Shown here: piece after piece, positions 47,239-56,056 of the stretch
Position numbering within the stretch: the stretch's first letter is position 1
How the letters are laid out: every line of letters starts with the position of its first letter
Assembly (NCBI RefSeq): GCF_003217775.1
Contig: NZ_QJVJ01000002.1
Span: 372,001 to 436,000 of the forward strand
Length of the DNA: 64,000 nucleotides
Direction: 5' to 3'
Origin: Paenibacillus flagellatus
GTDB taxonomy: Bacteria > Bacillota > Bacilli > Paenibacillales > NBRC-103111
Program-made: the position numbers and the translations under genes
The notes under the pieces: model-generated
What the model was told of the DNA's origin: nothing
Databases searched by the model: none
Seen by the model: the letters and a program-made list of their open reading frames with translations, nothing else

Positions 47239-48153
47239 ATGTGGCCGAAAAGCGTAGATTGGAAATTAATTCGATTCGGCGTCGAAATCGAATTCGTGGA
47301 AGCGAACCCGGAATCGGTGGAGCTGCTGCCGGGATGGGAGATGTCGCCCGAAGAGCGGCAAATCGACGAAACGGGGAAGGAATCGGGCGGCGAGCTGAAG
47401 ACGCCGCCGCTGTACTGGGAAGAGCGGGAGCAAATCCGCGTCATGCTGGACCGGCTCGTCCGCCGGGGAGCGAAGGCGAATTGGAGCTGCGGCCTGCACG
47501 TCCACGTCGATTTGGCGGCGTGGGGCGAACCGATCGTGGAGCCGCTGCTCGACGCCGCCTTGGCATCGCAGCACGCCATGCGCTCGCTGCTGGGCACGAG
47601 CGGGCACCGCTTCCTGTACGTCCCTCCGGTGACGGAGGAGATGAGGAGACGGTACGCGGCCGAGAGGACGGAGTCGGCCATGCACAACCCGGGGCGGCCG
47701 CAGTCGCACCGGTGCGGGATTAACGCGAGACCGTGGTTCGACATCGGAACGGTCGAAATCCGGTATGCGAACGGGTCGCTGGACTATGACGAGATCGTTC
47801 GGACCGTCGAGCTCTACCTGCGCTTCGTCGCGGCGGTCGGGGCGGGACACCGGCTGCCCGGCGATTCCGCCGGCTTGGCGGGCGCCCTCGGGGCGGCAAC
47901 TTGCGGCTATCCGTCTCCGACGCCATGCCCGCAATGGTACAAGGAACGGATGTGGCTCGAGGAAGCGCTCATCCCGGTTCTCTCGCCGCAGACGGAGCTT
48001 CTCGAACCGGGGGGAGAGATTCATCATATCATCCCGGTGCCCGGAAGGCTGCATGTCGCCGTCGAGAAGCCGGACGGCACGCTGCGCGTCTTCGCGTTTC
48101 GCCCGACCGCGAGCGGCTGGGAGCTTCTCGAAGAGGTTGCGGCCGCCGGGTAA
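47239..48153 (+). CDS. Amidoligase-family protein (COOH-NH2 ligase, glutamine-synthetase-like fold)
   Basis: 304 residues. It shows the amidoligase pattern: FGVEIEFV near residues 13-20 (metal-binding Glu-x-Glu), SGGELKTPP near 50-58, CGLHVHVDL near 82-90, and a late arginine-bearing EIRYANGSLDYDEI near 174-187. This family joins a carboxyl and an amine with ATP and is often linked to peptide tagging or modification; the partner here is unknown. No signal peptide. ATG 47239 has GAGAGGGA 9 nt upstream, which a leader hairpin could mask. The C-terminal 60 residues (HHIIPVPGRLHVAVEKPDG) are a small beta-rich extension. Confidence 0.8.
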   Translation: MWPKSVDWKLIRFGVEIEFVEANPESVELLPGWEMSPEERQIDETGKESGGELKTPPLYWEEREQIRVMLDRLVRRGAKANWSCGLHVHVDLAAWGEPIVEPLLDAALASQHAMRSLLGTSGHRFLYVPPVTEEMRRRYAAERTESAMHNPGRPQSHRCGINARPWFDIGTVEIRYANGSLDYDEIVRTVELYLRFVAAVGAGHRLPGDSAGLAGALGAATCGYPSPTPCPQWYKERMWLEEALIPVLSPQTELLEPGGEIHHIIPVPGRLHVAVEKPDGTLRVFAFRPTASGWELLEEVAAAG

Positions 48154-48165
48154 CGAAGAGAACGG

Positions 48166-48196
48166 CAACGACGCCCCCGCCCGGGGGCGTTGTTTT
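48166..48196 (+). terminator. Terminator of amidoligase gene
   Basis: CAACGACGCCCCC pairs with GGGGGCGTTG around GCCC, followed by TTTTG. Confidence 0.85.
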
Positions 48197-48352
48197 GTCG
48201 GCGGGCCGAATCGTATACAATGAGAGAATGGAACCATCGTCCCGGCGGCGACAACGCCGGAACGTACTTACACTCGCGGATCGATCCGCCGGACGGCCCA
48301 AACCCGACGGCGGCGGTCCGAACTTCGGCTGCGTCCGTTTGGAGGAACAGGC

Positions 48353-49405
48353 ATGGAACTTCGTCTTTACCGGCAGGAAGATTACGAGCAAACGAGACAA
48401 CTGGAGGAGAAGGCGCTGCGCGAAACGGGCGTCCGCGAGGGGGGCGGTTCGCGGGACGAACGACCGGCCGTCGCGAACGTCGACGCTTCCGCCGAAGGCG
48501 GCGAATGCTGGGTCGGGGAAGAGGACGGAGCGGTCGTCGCCGTCGGCGCTTTCGTCCGGACGCCCGGGAATACCGCCGAGATCGAGATGCTTTGCGTCTC
48601 CCCGGATAGGGAGGGCAGGGGGCTCGGTCGGGCGATGCTGGACAAGCTCGAAGAGCGGGCGGCGTCGCTCGGCTGCCTCATGGTCCATCTGGAGCTGCCG
48701 GAAAGCCGGACGAGAGGCCGGAAGCTGTTCGAGAGTGCGGGCTATACCGTCTACGAGCGAAGGCTGATCGATGGCGAAGACCGGCTGCTGTACGCCAAAT
48801 GGATCGCGGCTGACGACGTCGCCGGCGAGCCGTCCGAAGAGGACGAGGCGAAGTTTCAGGCGGACTGGGAGCTTGCCCAGCAGCTGATCGAATACGCGAA
48901 AGGCATGCTGAGAGAAGGAGCGTCGCCGGAACGGACGATGGAGGCGGTGCTGGCGTCGGAGCTGTACGCCGCGTGGAACGGCGAGGAGCGCACCTTCGGC
49001 GTCGGCTTCGACGAGCCGGAGCAGTACCGCGACTGGGAAGACAGCGTTCGGTCGGAGCGCTATATCGATCGGATCGAGGGGCGGGCGGCCGCTTACTTCG
49101 CGGCGGCCGACACGCCCGAGCCGGATGCGGATGAAGATGCGGGCGAAGCGGAACCGGTCGACCCGGTTTTCGCCGGCATGGACATCCGGGTGACGCCGGA
49201 GCGGCTCGCGTACGAAATCGCGTCGTTTTCGAAGGCGGTCGGGCTGCCGCGGCCGATCCGGTACGTTCATTTCCTCGCGTTGTTTTCGGGCGCGACGATG
49301 ATCGGCATGGAGCCGGAGGAGCTCGATACGCTCATCGCCCATAAGGAGCGCGTGGCGGAGCTGGCGGAATCGTTCGCCGCCGCGTATGGTAGCAGTCCGG
49401 AGTAG
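48353..49405 (+). CDS. GNAT acetyltransferase with long C-terminal extension
   Basis: 350 residues. The GNAT domain occupies about 1-150, with acetyl-CoA motif A MLCVSPDREGRGLGRAMLDK near residues 79-98 and the AGYTVYERR beta strand near 126-134. Residues 160-350 form an acidic, mostly helical extension (AKFQADWELAQQLIEYAKGM and VTPERLAYEIASFSKAVGL) that I cannot assign. It may bind the acetylated partner. The start has GGAGGA 7 nt upstream. A second GNAT gene follows 16 bp later, so the two are probably co-transcribed. Confidence 0.85.
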   Translation: MELRLYRQEDYEQTRQLEEKALRETGVREGGGSRDERPAVANVDASAEGGECWVGEEDGAVVAVGAFVRTPGNTAEIEMLCVSPDREGRGLGRAMLDKLEERAASLGCLMVHLELPESRTRGRKLFESAGYTVYERRLIDGEDRLLYAKWIAADDVAGEPSEEDEAKFQADWELAQQLIEYAKGMLREGASPERTMEAVLASELYAAWNGEERTFGVGFDEPEQYRDWEDSVRSERYIDRIEGRAAAYFAAADTPEPDADEDAGEAEPVDPVFAGMDIRVTPERLAYEIASFSKAVGLPRPIRYVHFLALFSGATMIGMEPEELDTLIAHKERVAELAESFAAAYGSSPE

Positions 49406-49421
49406 GGGAGGAGGAGAGGAC

Positions 49422-50243
49422 GTGACGCCCATGAGCTTGGAAACGGCCGCCAGACTCGAGGAGGCGGAAATCGAGGCGCTCGTGGACCGGATGATGGCGA
49501 TCCGGGATCGGGAAGGCAACCCGGAAGGCGTCGAAATCGCCGCGTTCGGCGGGGGGACCGCCGTATACAGCCGGACGATGCCGTGGCCGGGGTTCAATTT
49601 CGTGAAGGGACTGGGGCCGCAGGACGCCGATCGGATCGACGACATCGCGCGGTTTTACCGGGAGCGCGGACGCAAGTTCGAGGTGCACCTCGTGCCGGGC
49701 AAGCTGAACGCGGCGCTGGCCAAGGCGCTGGCCGCGCACGGCTTCATGCAGACCGGCTTTCACGCGACGATGGTCGCGGACTTGGAGGTCGCCGCCGGCC
49801 GCTGGAAGGAGACGCCGACTTCGGCCGGGATCGGCTTTCGCGAAATCGGCCGGGACGAGTTCGCGGCGTACGGCCGCATCCATTGTCTCGGCTTCGGCAT
49901 GCCCGTCGAAGGTGCGGTCCCCATCGCCCGCAACAACGAAGTGCTGCACGGCCGTCCCGGCTGGAAGCTGTACTTCGGCTTGACCGACGGAATGCCCGCA
50001 GCGGCCGGCGTCATGCGGATGCACGACGGCATCGCCTCGCTGACGTTCGCCGCGACGCTGCCGGAATACCGCGGGCGCGGCCTGCAATCCGGGCTCATCC
50101 GGCTCCGGCTGCGCACGGCGGCGGAGCACGGCTGCCGGCTTGCTACGGCGCAGGCGGCGTTCGGCTCGCCAAGCCATCGGAACATGGAGAAGGCCGGCAT
50201 GCGGCTGGCGTTCACGCGGGCGACGTGGAGCGTCCCCGACTGA
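49422..50243 (+). CDS. GNAT-family N-acetyltransferase
   Basis: 273 residues. The N-terminal half resembles a degenerate GNAT-like repeat. The C-terminal half carries motif A, ATLPEYRGRGLQSGLIRLRL at about 206-225, and the final GSPSHRNMEKAGMRLAF typical of GNATs acting on small molecules. The start is GTG 49422 because AGGAGG lies 7 nt upstream; ATG 49431 would be 16 nt away and is less likely. Substrate unknown. Second gene of a two-GNAT unit that ends at a strong terminator. Confidence 0.88.
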   Translation: MTPMSLETAARLEEAEIEALVDRMMAIRDREGNPEGVEIAAFGGGTAVYSRTMPWPGFNFVKGLGPQDADRIDDIARFYRERGRKFEVHLVPGKLNAALAKALAAHGFMQTGFHATMVADLEVAAGRWKETPTSAGIGFREIGRDEFAAYGRIHCLGFGMPVEGAVPIARNNEVLHGRPGWKLYFGLTDGMPAAAGVMRMHDGIASLTFAATLPEYRGRGLQSGLIRLRLRTAAEHGCRLATAQAAFGSPSHRNMEKAGMRLAFTRATWSVPD

Positions 50244-50283
50244 CGGCGGATTGAAGGCGGGGCGGCAGCCCCTTGCGTCGCTG

Positions 50284-50321
50284 AAAAAAAGGCCGGGGAG
50301 CGGACGCTCCCGGCCTTTTTT
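50284..50321. terminator. Terminator between GNAT unit and serS
   Basis: AAAAAAAGGCCGGGGAGCG pairs with CGCTCCCGGCCTTTTTT around a short loop. It has A/T runs on both sides, so it is probably bidirectional and also ends serS. Confidence 0.92.
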
Positions 50322-50373
50322 GTCTTTCGACGCCTCTTCTACGATCCGCGCATCGGACGCCGGCGGTCAACCG

Positions 50374-51672
50374 TCAATCGCCGACCGTCCCGTCGGACGG
50401 GCCGATCGACGCCTTCCCGCCCATATACGGCCGCAGGGCGGGCGGGATGCGGATCGAGCCGTCCTCCCGCTGATGGACTTCGAGCAGCGGAATGAGGATG
50501 CGCGGCGAGGCGACGGCCGTATTGTTCAGCGTGTGGCAGAAGCGCAGCTTGCCGTCCCCGTCCCGATAGCGGATGTTCGCCCGGCGGGCTTGGAAGTCGT
50601 GCAGGTTCGACGACGAGTGCGTCTCGCCGTAAGCGCCGCGGCTCGGCATCCACGTCTCGATGTCGTATTGCTTGTACGTTTTCGTGCCCATGTCGCCGGT
50701 ACAAACGGCGACGACCCGATAAGGCAGCTCGAGCAGGCCGAGCAGCTCCTCGGCGTTGCGCGTAATGTCCTGCAGCATCCGCTCCGATTCGTCCGCGTCG
50801 CCCCGGCACAGCACGACCTGCTCCACCTTCGCGAATTGATGGACGCGGTACAGCCCGCGCACGTCGCGTCCGGCCGAGCCGATTTCGCGGCGGAAGCAGC
50901 TCGATACCGCAGCGAGCCGGATCGGCTCCGTCACGTCGACGATTTCGTCCGCGTAATACGAGACGAGCGACGCCTCCGACGTGCCGACGAGCCATTTGCC
51001 GTCCGCCGGAAGCTCGTACGTCTGATCCCGCCCGCCGGGGAAAAAGGCGGCCGCCGTCAGCGCCTCCTCCCGCACGAGCAGCGGCACGTCCATGACGTCG
51101 AACCCTTTCTTCGCCAGCAGATCGACGGCCAGCTGCTGAACGGCCCGGTGCAGATGCAGCCCTTCGTTGCGCAAATAGTAGCTGCGGCTGCCGGCCGTCT
51201 TGACGCCTCGGGCGATATCGATCAGCCCGAGCGCTTCCCCGAGCTCGACATGGTCCTTCGGCTCGAAGGCGAAAGACGTCGGCTCGCCGACCCGCTTCAG
51301 CTCGACGTTGTCCGCATCCGTCGCGCCGATCGGCGTATCCGGCGATACGTCGTTCGGCACGAGCAGCATCAGCTCGCGGAATCGCGCCGTAAGCGCCGCA
51401 AGCTTCGGCTCCGCCTCCGCCAGCTCGGCGCCGACCCGCTTCGCCTCCACCTTCGTCCGCTCCGCCTCGTCCCGGCGCCCTTCGCGCAGCAGAAGCGGAA
51501 TCCGCTCCGACAGCCGGTTGCGCTCCCCGCGCAGCCGTTCCACCGAAGCCAGCGCTTCCCTCCGCTCGTCGTCGACGTCCAGCAATTCCGCGACAGCGAC
51601 GTCCAGCCCCCTATGGGCTACCGTCTCCTCCAATCGCTCCCGGTTGTCCCGGATCCATCGGATGTCCAGCAT
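50374..51672 (-). CDS. serS: Seryl-tRNA synthetase
   Basis: 432 residues, full length. An N-terminal coiled-coil arm (about 30-105) binds the long variable arm of tRNA-Ser. Class II motif 2 is FRREIGSAGRDVRGLYRVHQ near 270-289. Motif 3 lies near 385-400 (IRIPPALRPYMGG), and the serine pocket is in TYKQYDIETWMPSRGAYGE. It charges tRNA-Ser (and tRNA-Sec where present) with serine. ATG 51672 gives the canonical MLDIRWIRDN start, with AAAGGA upstream. It is controlled by a T-box leader. Confidence 0.97.
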   Translation of the reverse strand: MLDIRWIRDNRERLEETVAHRGLDVAVAELLDVDDERREALASVERLRGERNRLSERIPLLLREGRRDEAERTKVEAKRVGAELAEAEPKLAALTARFRELMLLVPNDVSPDTPIGATDADNVELKRVGEPTSFAFEPKDHVELGEALGLIDIARGVKTAGSRSYYLRNEGLHLHRAVQQLAVDLLAKKGFDVMDVPLLVREEALTAAAFFPGGRDQTYELPADGKWLVGTSEASLVSYYADEIVDVTEPIRLAAVSSCFRREIGSAGRDVRGLYRVHQFAKVEQVVLCRGDADESERMLQDITRNAEELLGLLELPYRVVAVCTGDMGTKTYKQYDIETWMPSRGAYGETHSSSNLHDFQARRANIRYRDGDGKLRFCHTLNNTAVASPRILIPLLEVHQREDGSIRIPPALRPYMGGKASIGPSDGTVGD

Positions 51673-51702
51673 GTTCGATCCACGTCCTTTCCGCAAAAAT
51701 GC

Positions 51703-51913
51703 AAAAAGCGCTCCCGTCGTTTGGGACGAGGAGCGCTTTACACCCGCGGTGCCACCCAATTTGACCGGTCGCCCGGCCCGCTTGGTTCCGCGGTAACGGG
51801 GCGGTTCCCGGCATACTTAGAGGACGAGGCCGCTTCGGATCGAGGCGGAAATCCCGGTCGCATACGCCTCCGAGTTGGAAGCTCTTCATCGGCATGATCG
51901 AACTGTTCAATTT
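51703..51913 (-). promoter_or_regulatory. T-box riboswitch leader of serS
   Basis: On the minus strand the T-box sequence GGGTGGCACCGCGGG (51756-51742) is followed by a strong terminator, AAAGCGCTCC-TCGTCCC / GACGGGAGCGCTTTTT (51740-51702). About 150 nt of stem I and linker structure precede it. Uncharged tRNA-Ser should pair with the T-box and prevent termination. I did not assign the specifier codon. Confidence 0.92.
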
Positions 51914-51919
51914 TGAATT

Positions 51920-51949
51920 AGTATAGCGCAACGTACGCAGACATGTCAA
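51920..51949 (-). promoter_or_regulatory. Sigma-A promoter of T-box/serS
   Basis: TTGACA (51949-51944), 18-bp spacer and TATACT (51925-51920) on the minus strand, about 7 bp before the T-box leader. Confidence 0.8.
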
Positions 51950-52036
51950 CGGCGGGCGCCGTTCGGATCCGTGCCGGCGACGACGGCGTCGAGGTAGCCA
52001 GTCCCGTGCCGACCGTCCGGCCCGTTCAATGGCGGC

Positions 52037-52846
52037 TCAAGCAAGCGCGGTTCCCGCGCCGTCTTCGCGCAGCAGCCGCTCCAGCACGAGCGCCACGCCG
52101 TCGCGGTCGTGATGCTCGGCGACCTCGTCCGCGAGCCGCTTCAGTTCCTCCTCGGCGTTGCCCATCGCGACGCCGTGCCCGCAGTCGCGGAGCAGCCCGG
52201 CGTCGTTGAAATCGTCGCCGAAGGCGACGACGTCCGCCAGCGTGAAGCCGTACTTGGCGCACAGCTTGGCGACGGCCGCCTCCTTCGAAGCGCGCGGAGA
52301 CATGATCTGCACGAGACGGCCTCCGTCCGTTACGACGACGTTCAGCCGGCCCCGGAACCGGTCGGCAATCGCGGCGGCGTCGAACGAGCCGGACAGCAGC
52401 AGCTTCGTCGCGTCCCGCGACTTCATCTCCGCCAACGGGATCACCGTCGGACCGTCGACGACGTTCATCGCACTCGCGTAGTCCGCTTCGCCGAGCGCGA
52501 ACCATTCGTCGTCCGCCTCCATCGTCAGGTGCGCATCCGGCCATCGCCGCAGGCAAAAGTCGATCGCTTCGGCCGACAGCGGCGCCGGAATGCGTTCGGC
52601 GAACGAAATCGCCGGCTCGTCCCGGCATACGGCGAGCGCGCCGTTGTAATACGCGAACGAGCACTCGCGCAGCAGCGTCTCGGGCAAAAAGCGCGCGACG
52701 GTTCGCGGCGGACGCGCCGTCGCGACGATCAGGCGGACGCCGCGCTCGCGGCAGGCGAGCAAAGCGTTCAAGCTGCGTTCCGACACTCGCTTGCCCGAAT
52801 CGAGCAGCGTGCCGTCCAAATCCAAAGCGATGGCGGCCCATTTCAT
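52037..52846 (-). CDS. HAD-superfamily Cof-type phosphatase
   Basis: 269 residues. Motif I is ALDLDGTLLDSG near residues 7-18. Motif II is the serine/threonine in IVATARPP near 41-48. Motif III/IV are the lysine in SPRASKEAAVAKL and VVAFGDDFNDAGLL near 210-223. A C2-type cap lies between, as in Cof/YwtE phosphatases of sugar phosphates or flavin precursors. ATG 52846 is supported by GGGAGGG about 7 nt upstream; ATG 52894 lacks an RBS. It is monocistronic. Confidence 0.92.
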   Translation of the reverse strand: MKWAAIALDLDGTLLDSGKRVSERSLNALLACRERGVRLIVATARPPRTVARFLPETLLRECSFAYYNGALAVCRDEPAISFAERIPAPLSAEAIDFCLRRWPDAHLTMEADDEWFALGEADYASAMNVVDGPTVIPLAEMKSRDATKLLLSGSFDAAAIADRFRGRLNVVVTDGGRLVQIMSPRASKEAAVAKLCAKYGFTLADVVAFGDDFNDAGLLRDCGHGVAMGNAEEELKRLADEVAEHHDRDGVALVLERLLREDGAGTALA

Positions 52847-53094
52847 ATCCGTACCCTCCCGTTCCGATCGTATTCGATATCGTACGCTTATCATTCGCGC
52901 ATTCCCGACCGTTTTCCTTCCGGATTTTGACGGGAAGGGGGCGGCGCCAAACGATCCTTCCGAAACCGGTCATGCCGGTCGGCCGTATACATAGACGGCG
53001 AAGCCCGCGACAACGGAAACCGCTTGCATAACGGGGCGCCGCCCTCCATAATGGGAGTACGTTTATTTTTTCGAAACGAGGTGCGAACGTCATC

Positions 53095-54036
53095 ATGAAA
53101 TTCATAACCGTTCAAGACTTGGTCAATCGGTTCCATTTGGAAATATTGGCCGGCCATTCCGAGCTGCACCGCCCGATCGCCAAATCGCGCGTTCATCGTC
53201 CGGGGCTCGAATTCGTCGGCTATTTCGATTTTTTCCCGCAGCAGCGGGTTCAAGTGCTCGGCCGCAAAGAAATTACGTACCTGCACAAGCAATCCGAGGA
53301 GGAGCGGGATTCGCGGATCGGCCACGTCGTCCAATACCATCCGCCCTGCTTCGTCGTCACGTGGAACCAGGAAATCGAAGGGCTGCGGTACTTGATCGCG
53401 CACTGCGAGCGGGAGCGCATTCCGCTTCTCCGGACCCCCGATTCGACGAGCAAATGGATCGGGCTGGCGGACTCGTACTTGACGAAAATGCTCGCCCCGG
53501 AAATCCAGGTGCACGGCGTCTGCGTCAATGTGGCGGGCATCGGCATCCTGCTGCGCGGCAAATCGGGCGTGGGCAAGAGCGAGACGGCGCTGACGCTCAT
53601 CCGGCGCGGCCACCGGCTCGTGGCGGACGACGCGGTCGTGCTGAAGAAGATCAACCCCGAGACGATCATCGGGACGCACGACGGCAAGACGAAAGAATTT
53701 CTCGCCCTGCGCAGCGTCGGGCTCATCAACGTGGCGCGCATTTACGGCCGAGGCGCCTTCCAGGAGGAGACGCGCATCGTGCTCGACATCGAGCTGACGC
53801 AGTGGAAGGAGAACGAGCTGTACAACGAGCTGGACGTCGAGCCGAAATTTTCGTCGTACATGGACGTCAACATTCCGCACATCCAAATTTCGCTCCAGCC
53901 GGGGCGCGACGTGGCGGGCCTCGTCGAGGCGGCGGCGAACAACTGGTATTTGAAGCTGCAGGGCTACAGCGCGGCGGAGGAATTCATGCAGCGGATCGAA
54001 GCGTCCGTGCAGCAACAGCAGCAGCATAAGCCTTGA
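53095..54036 (+). CDS. hprK: HPr(Ser) kinase/phosphorylase
   Basis: 313 residues, normal for HprK. The N-terminal DRTGG-like domain (about 1-130) precedes the kinase core with P-loop LRGKSGVGKSETALTLI near 148-164. HRLVADDAV holds the catalytic Asp, and the K3 loop is IYGRGAFQEETRIVL. It phosphorylates or dephosphorylates HPr Ser46 according to energy state and so sets carbon catabolite control. No HPr or lgt gene is adjacent; a terminator follows. ATG 53095 has GAGGTG about 10 nt upstream. Confidence 0.95.
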   Translation: MKFITVQDLVNRFHLEILAGHSELHRPIAKSRVHRPGLEFVGYFDFFPQQRVQVLGRKEITYLHKQSEEERDSRIGHVVQYHPPCFVVTWNQEIEGLRYLIAHCERERIPLLRTPDSTSKWIGLADSYLTKMLAPEIQVHGVCVNVAGIGILLRGKSGVGKSETALTLIRRGHRLVADDAVVLKKINPETIIGTHDGKTKEFLALRSVGLINVARIYGRGAFQEETRIVLDIELTQWKENELYNELDVEPKFSSYMDVNIPHIQISLQPGRDVAGLVEAAANNWYLKLQGYSAAEEFMQRIEASVQQQQQHKP

Positions 54037-54104
54037 ATCGTCCGGACGAATGCGGCTCGGACGGCTTCCGGAGCCGTCACGTTCGACCGATTCCGGGAAC
54101 GAAG

Positions 54105-54146
54105 AAGTCCCCCGAGGCACTCGCCATGCGCCGAAGGGGACTTTTC
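54105..54146. terminator. Terminator between hprK and DUF5680 gene
   Basis: AAGTCCCC (54105-54112) pairs with GGGGACTT (54136-54143), followed by TT. Convergent genes share it. Confidence 0.65.
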
Positions 54147-54149
54147 GCG

Positions 54150-54593
54150 TTATCGGATGAGGCCGCCGTGAAACAGGCATTCGTACACTTTCGTCTCGCC
54201 CAAGAAAATGAATTCGCGGCCGCTGAACCAGTCGAACGTTCCGTCGACCTCGCACCGGTACCGAAACGGGCCGTCCGCAAAATGCCCGGGACCGCGATAC
54301 GGCATGTCGGGCGCGGCGCGGCTCAGCGCATCCTTCAGGAAGTCGCCGCTGAACCCTTCGGCGATGACGCGCCCGACGTAGTTCATCGCCCAGAACGGCT
54401 TGCCGTCCTCCCACAGCGCTTCTTCCCCGGCGAACTTCTCGGAGCCCAAGTACGTGTCGATGTAGCGGAGCGTTCCTTTCGCGTACTCCAAATCGCGGGA
54501 CGACGGCCGGGAAGAAGCGGACTGCGGCCCGTTGCCCGCATAGGTCGCTTTCTTGGCTTCGATCAAAAAGTCGATGACGGATCCGTATTCCAT
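54150..54593 (-). CDS. DUF5680 domain protein
   Basis: 147 residues. It is recognised by FLIEAKKATYAGNG at the N-terminus, DLEYAKGTLRYIDTYLGSEKF in the middle, split here as YAKGTLRYIDTYLG and EKFAGEE, and the C-terminal WFSGREFIFLGETKVYE. The family has no known biochemical role; members are small soluble proteins. ATG 54593 is set by AAGAGGTG about 6 nt upstream. No operon partner. Confidence 0.75.
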   Translation of the reverse strand: MEYGSVIDFLIEAKKATYAGNGPQSASSRPSSRDLEYAKGTLRYIDTYLGSEKFAGEEALWEDGKPFWAMNYVGRVIAEGFSGDFLKDALSRAAPDMPYRGPGHFADGPFRYRCEVDGTFDWFSGREFIFLGETKVYECLFHGGLIR

Positions 54594-54734
54594 GGCGGCA
54601 CCTCTTATCGGATAAATTGGGAACATACGTTCTCTTCTATATTAGCATAAGAACGTGCCGGGTGGAAGGAGTTTCCTGCGGCTCGGAGTCCCCGATATCG
54701 CCGCAAACGGCGTGACGTCTTCGGATAAACGGAA

Positions 54735-54760
54735 AAAGCCCGGCCGAAGGGCCGGGCTTT
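54735..54760. terminator. Terminator after MFS gene
   Basis: AAAGCCCGGCC-GAAG-GGCCGGGCTTT, a perfect 11-bp stem, with T and A runs on each side. It ends the carrier operon transcribed from the right. Confidence 0.9.
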
Positions 54761-54804
54761 AAACGGTTTGGCAAGTCGCGATGCGCCTGACGCGGCCGGC
54801 TCGG

Positions 54805-56052
54805 CTACACCGCGGCGCCCGGCGCATCGATATCGCCGCCCGCCCGGCGTCGCGGACGATACCAGACGGCGATCGCCGCGAACAGGACGGCGCAGCCGGC
54901 GTACGCCGATACGAGGCCGCCGGTCCAGCCGGCCAGCGCGTACGAGACGGCGGGGCCGATCGCCGAGCCGAGGTCGGTCGCGACCGAATAGGCGGTCATG
55001 ACGGCGACGACGGACGACGTGCGGGCGGCGTCGGAGGCGACCGCGTCCATAAGCGTCGTGACGGCGGTGCCGGACACCATGACGACGAGCACCGCGGCGA
55101 GCCAGGCGGCGGGCGGGAGCGGCCACGGCATCAGCGCGAAGCCGACGGCGGCTGCGACGAGCGAGCCGGCGAACAGCGGTAGCCGCCCCCGCGGCCCGTC
55201 GGACAGCCGGCCGAACCGGGCGGCGAGCAGCGGCTCGCACGTCCAGCGCACCGCCTGCAGGACGCCTGCGAGCGCCGTGCCGCCGAGCGCGTAGCCGAGC
55301 AGGACGAGCCCGCCGGCGTAATTCGCCTCGATGACGAGGCTGAGCGTCGCGGTCGGGACCGACTGCAGCATGGCGATCGCAAGCCCCGTCGCGACCGCCT
55401 TCCGCACGGCCGACGACCGGTGCCACGCGTTTTCGCGCAGCGCCGCCAAGCTCGCCGCAGACGCGGCCGGCCGGCGTTCGGCGTCGCCCTTCGGCATGAA
55501 GACGGCGATCGCGGGCAAGCTCGCCAGCGCGACGGCGCCGAACGCGATCGCGACCGGCGGCAAACCGAGGACGGGGACGAGCAGTCCGCCGAGCAGCATG
55601 CCGGCCAAGCTGCCGATGCGATAAATGCCGTTGAAGGCGCCCATCCAATGCCCGCGATTCGAATCGTCGGAGTACGCGATAACCGTCAAATAGCCGCCCA
55701 TCCGCAAAAGCGACCAGGCGACGCCCCAGACGGCGCGAAGCACGAGCCACGCCGCAAATCCCCGGCACAAGCCGTAGCCGGCCGTCGTCAGCGCGCCGAG
55801 GAAGACGGCGGCGATCAGGCCGGCGCGCAGCGGCATCCGGTTGTACAGCCAGCCGATCAGCGGGTTGAGCGGCAGCCGGACGAACCGGTTGACCGACAGC
55901 AGCACGCCGACTTGCCATAACGCGGTCAGTCCGGCCTCCCGCCAAAAAATCGGCAGCACGACATACAGCATCGAATCGCCGAGCAAGCATAACGCCGTCA
56001 CGACGGCGATGAGCGTGACCGGTTTTTTGGCGACGGCGGCGTCCTTCTTCAT
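54805..56052 (-). CDS. MFS transporter
   Basis: 415 residues with about twelve hydrophobic segments. A short positively charged start (MKKDAAVAKKP) is followed by VTLIAVVTALCLLGDSMLYV. The cytoplasmic loop GRLSDGPRGRLPL and the LIGWLYNRMPLR motif fit a sugar/drug-type MFS protein. The RBS GGAGGGG lies 9 nt before ATG. It starts 4 bp after the stop of another MFS gene, so the two are translationally coupled. Substrate unknown. Confidence 0.88.
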   Translation of the reverse strand: MKKDAAVAKKPVTLIAVVTALCLLGDSMLYVVLPIFWREAGLTALWQVGVLLSVNRFVRLPLNPLIGWLYNRMPLRAGLIAAVFLGALTTAGYGLCRGFAAWLVLRAVWGVAWSLLRMGGYLTVIAYSDDSNRGHWMGAFNGIYRIGSLAGMLLGGLLVPVLGLPPVAIAFGAVALASLPAIAVFMPKGDAERRPAASAASLAALRENAWHRSSAVRKAVATGLAIAMLQSVPTATLSLVIEANYAGGLVLLGYALGGTALAGVLQAVRWTCEPLLAARFGRLSDGPRGRLPLFAGSLVAAAVGFALMPWPLPPAAWLAAVLVVMVSGTAVTTLMDAVASDAARTSSVVAVMTAYSVATDLGSAIGPAVSYALAGWTGGLVSAYAGCAVLFAAIAVWYRPRRRAGGDIDAPGAAV

Positions 56053-56056
56053 TCAC

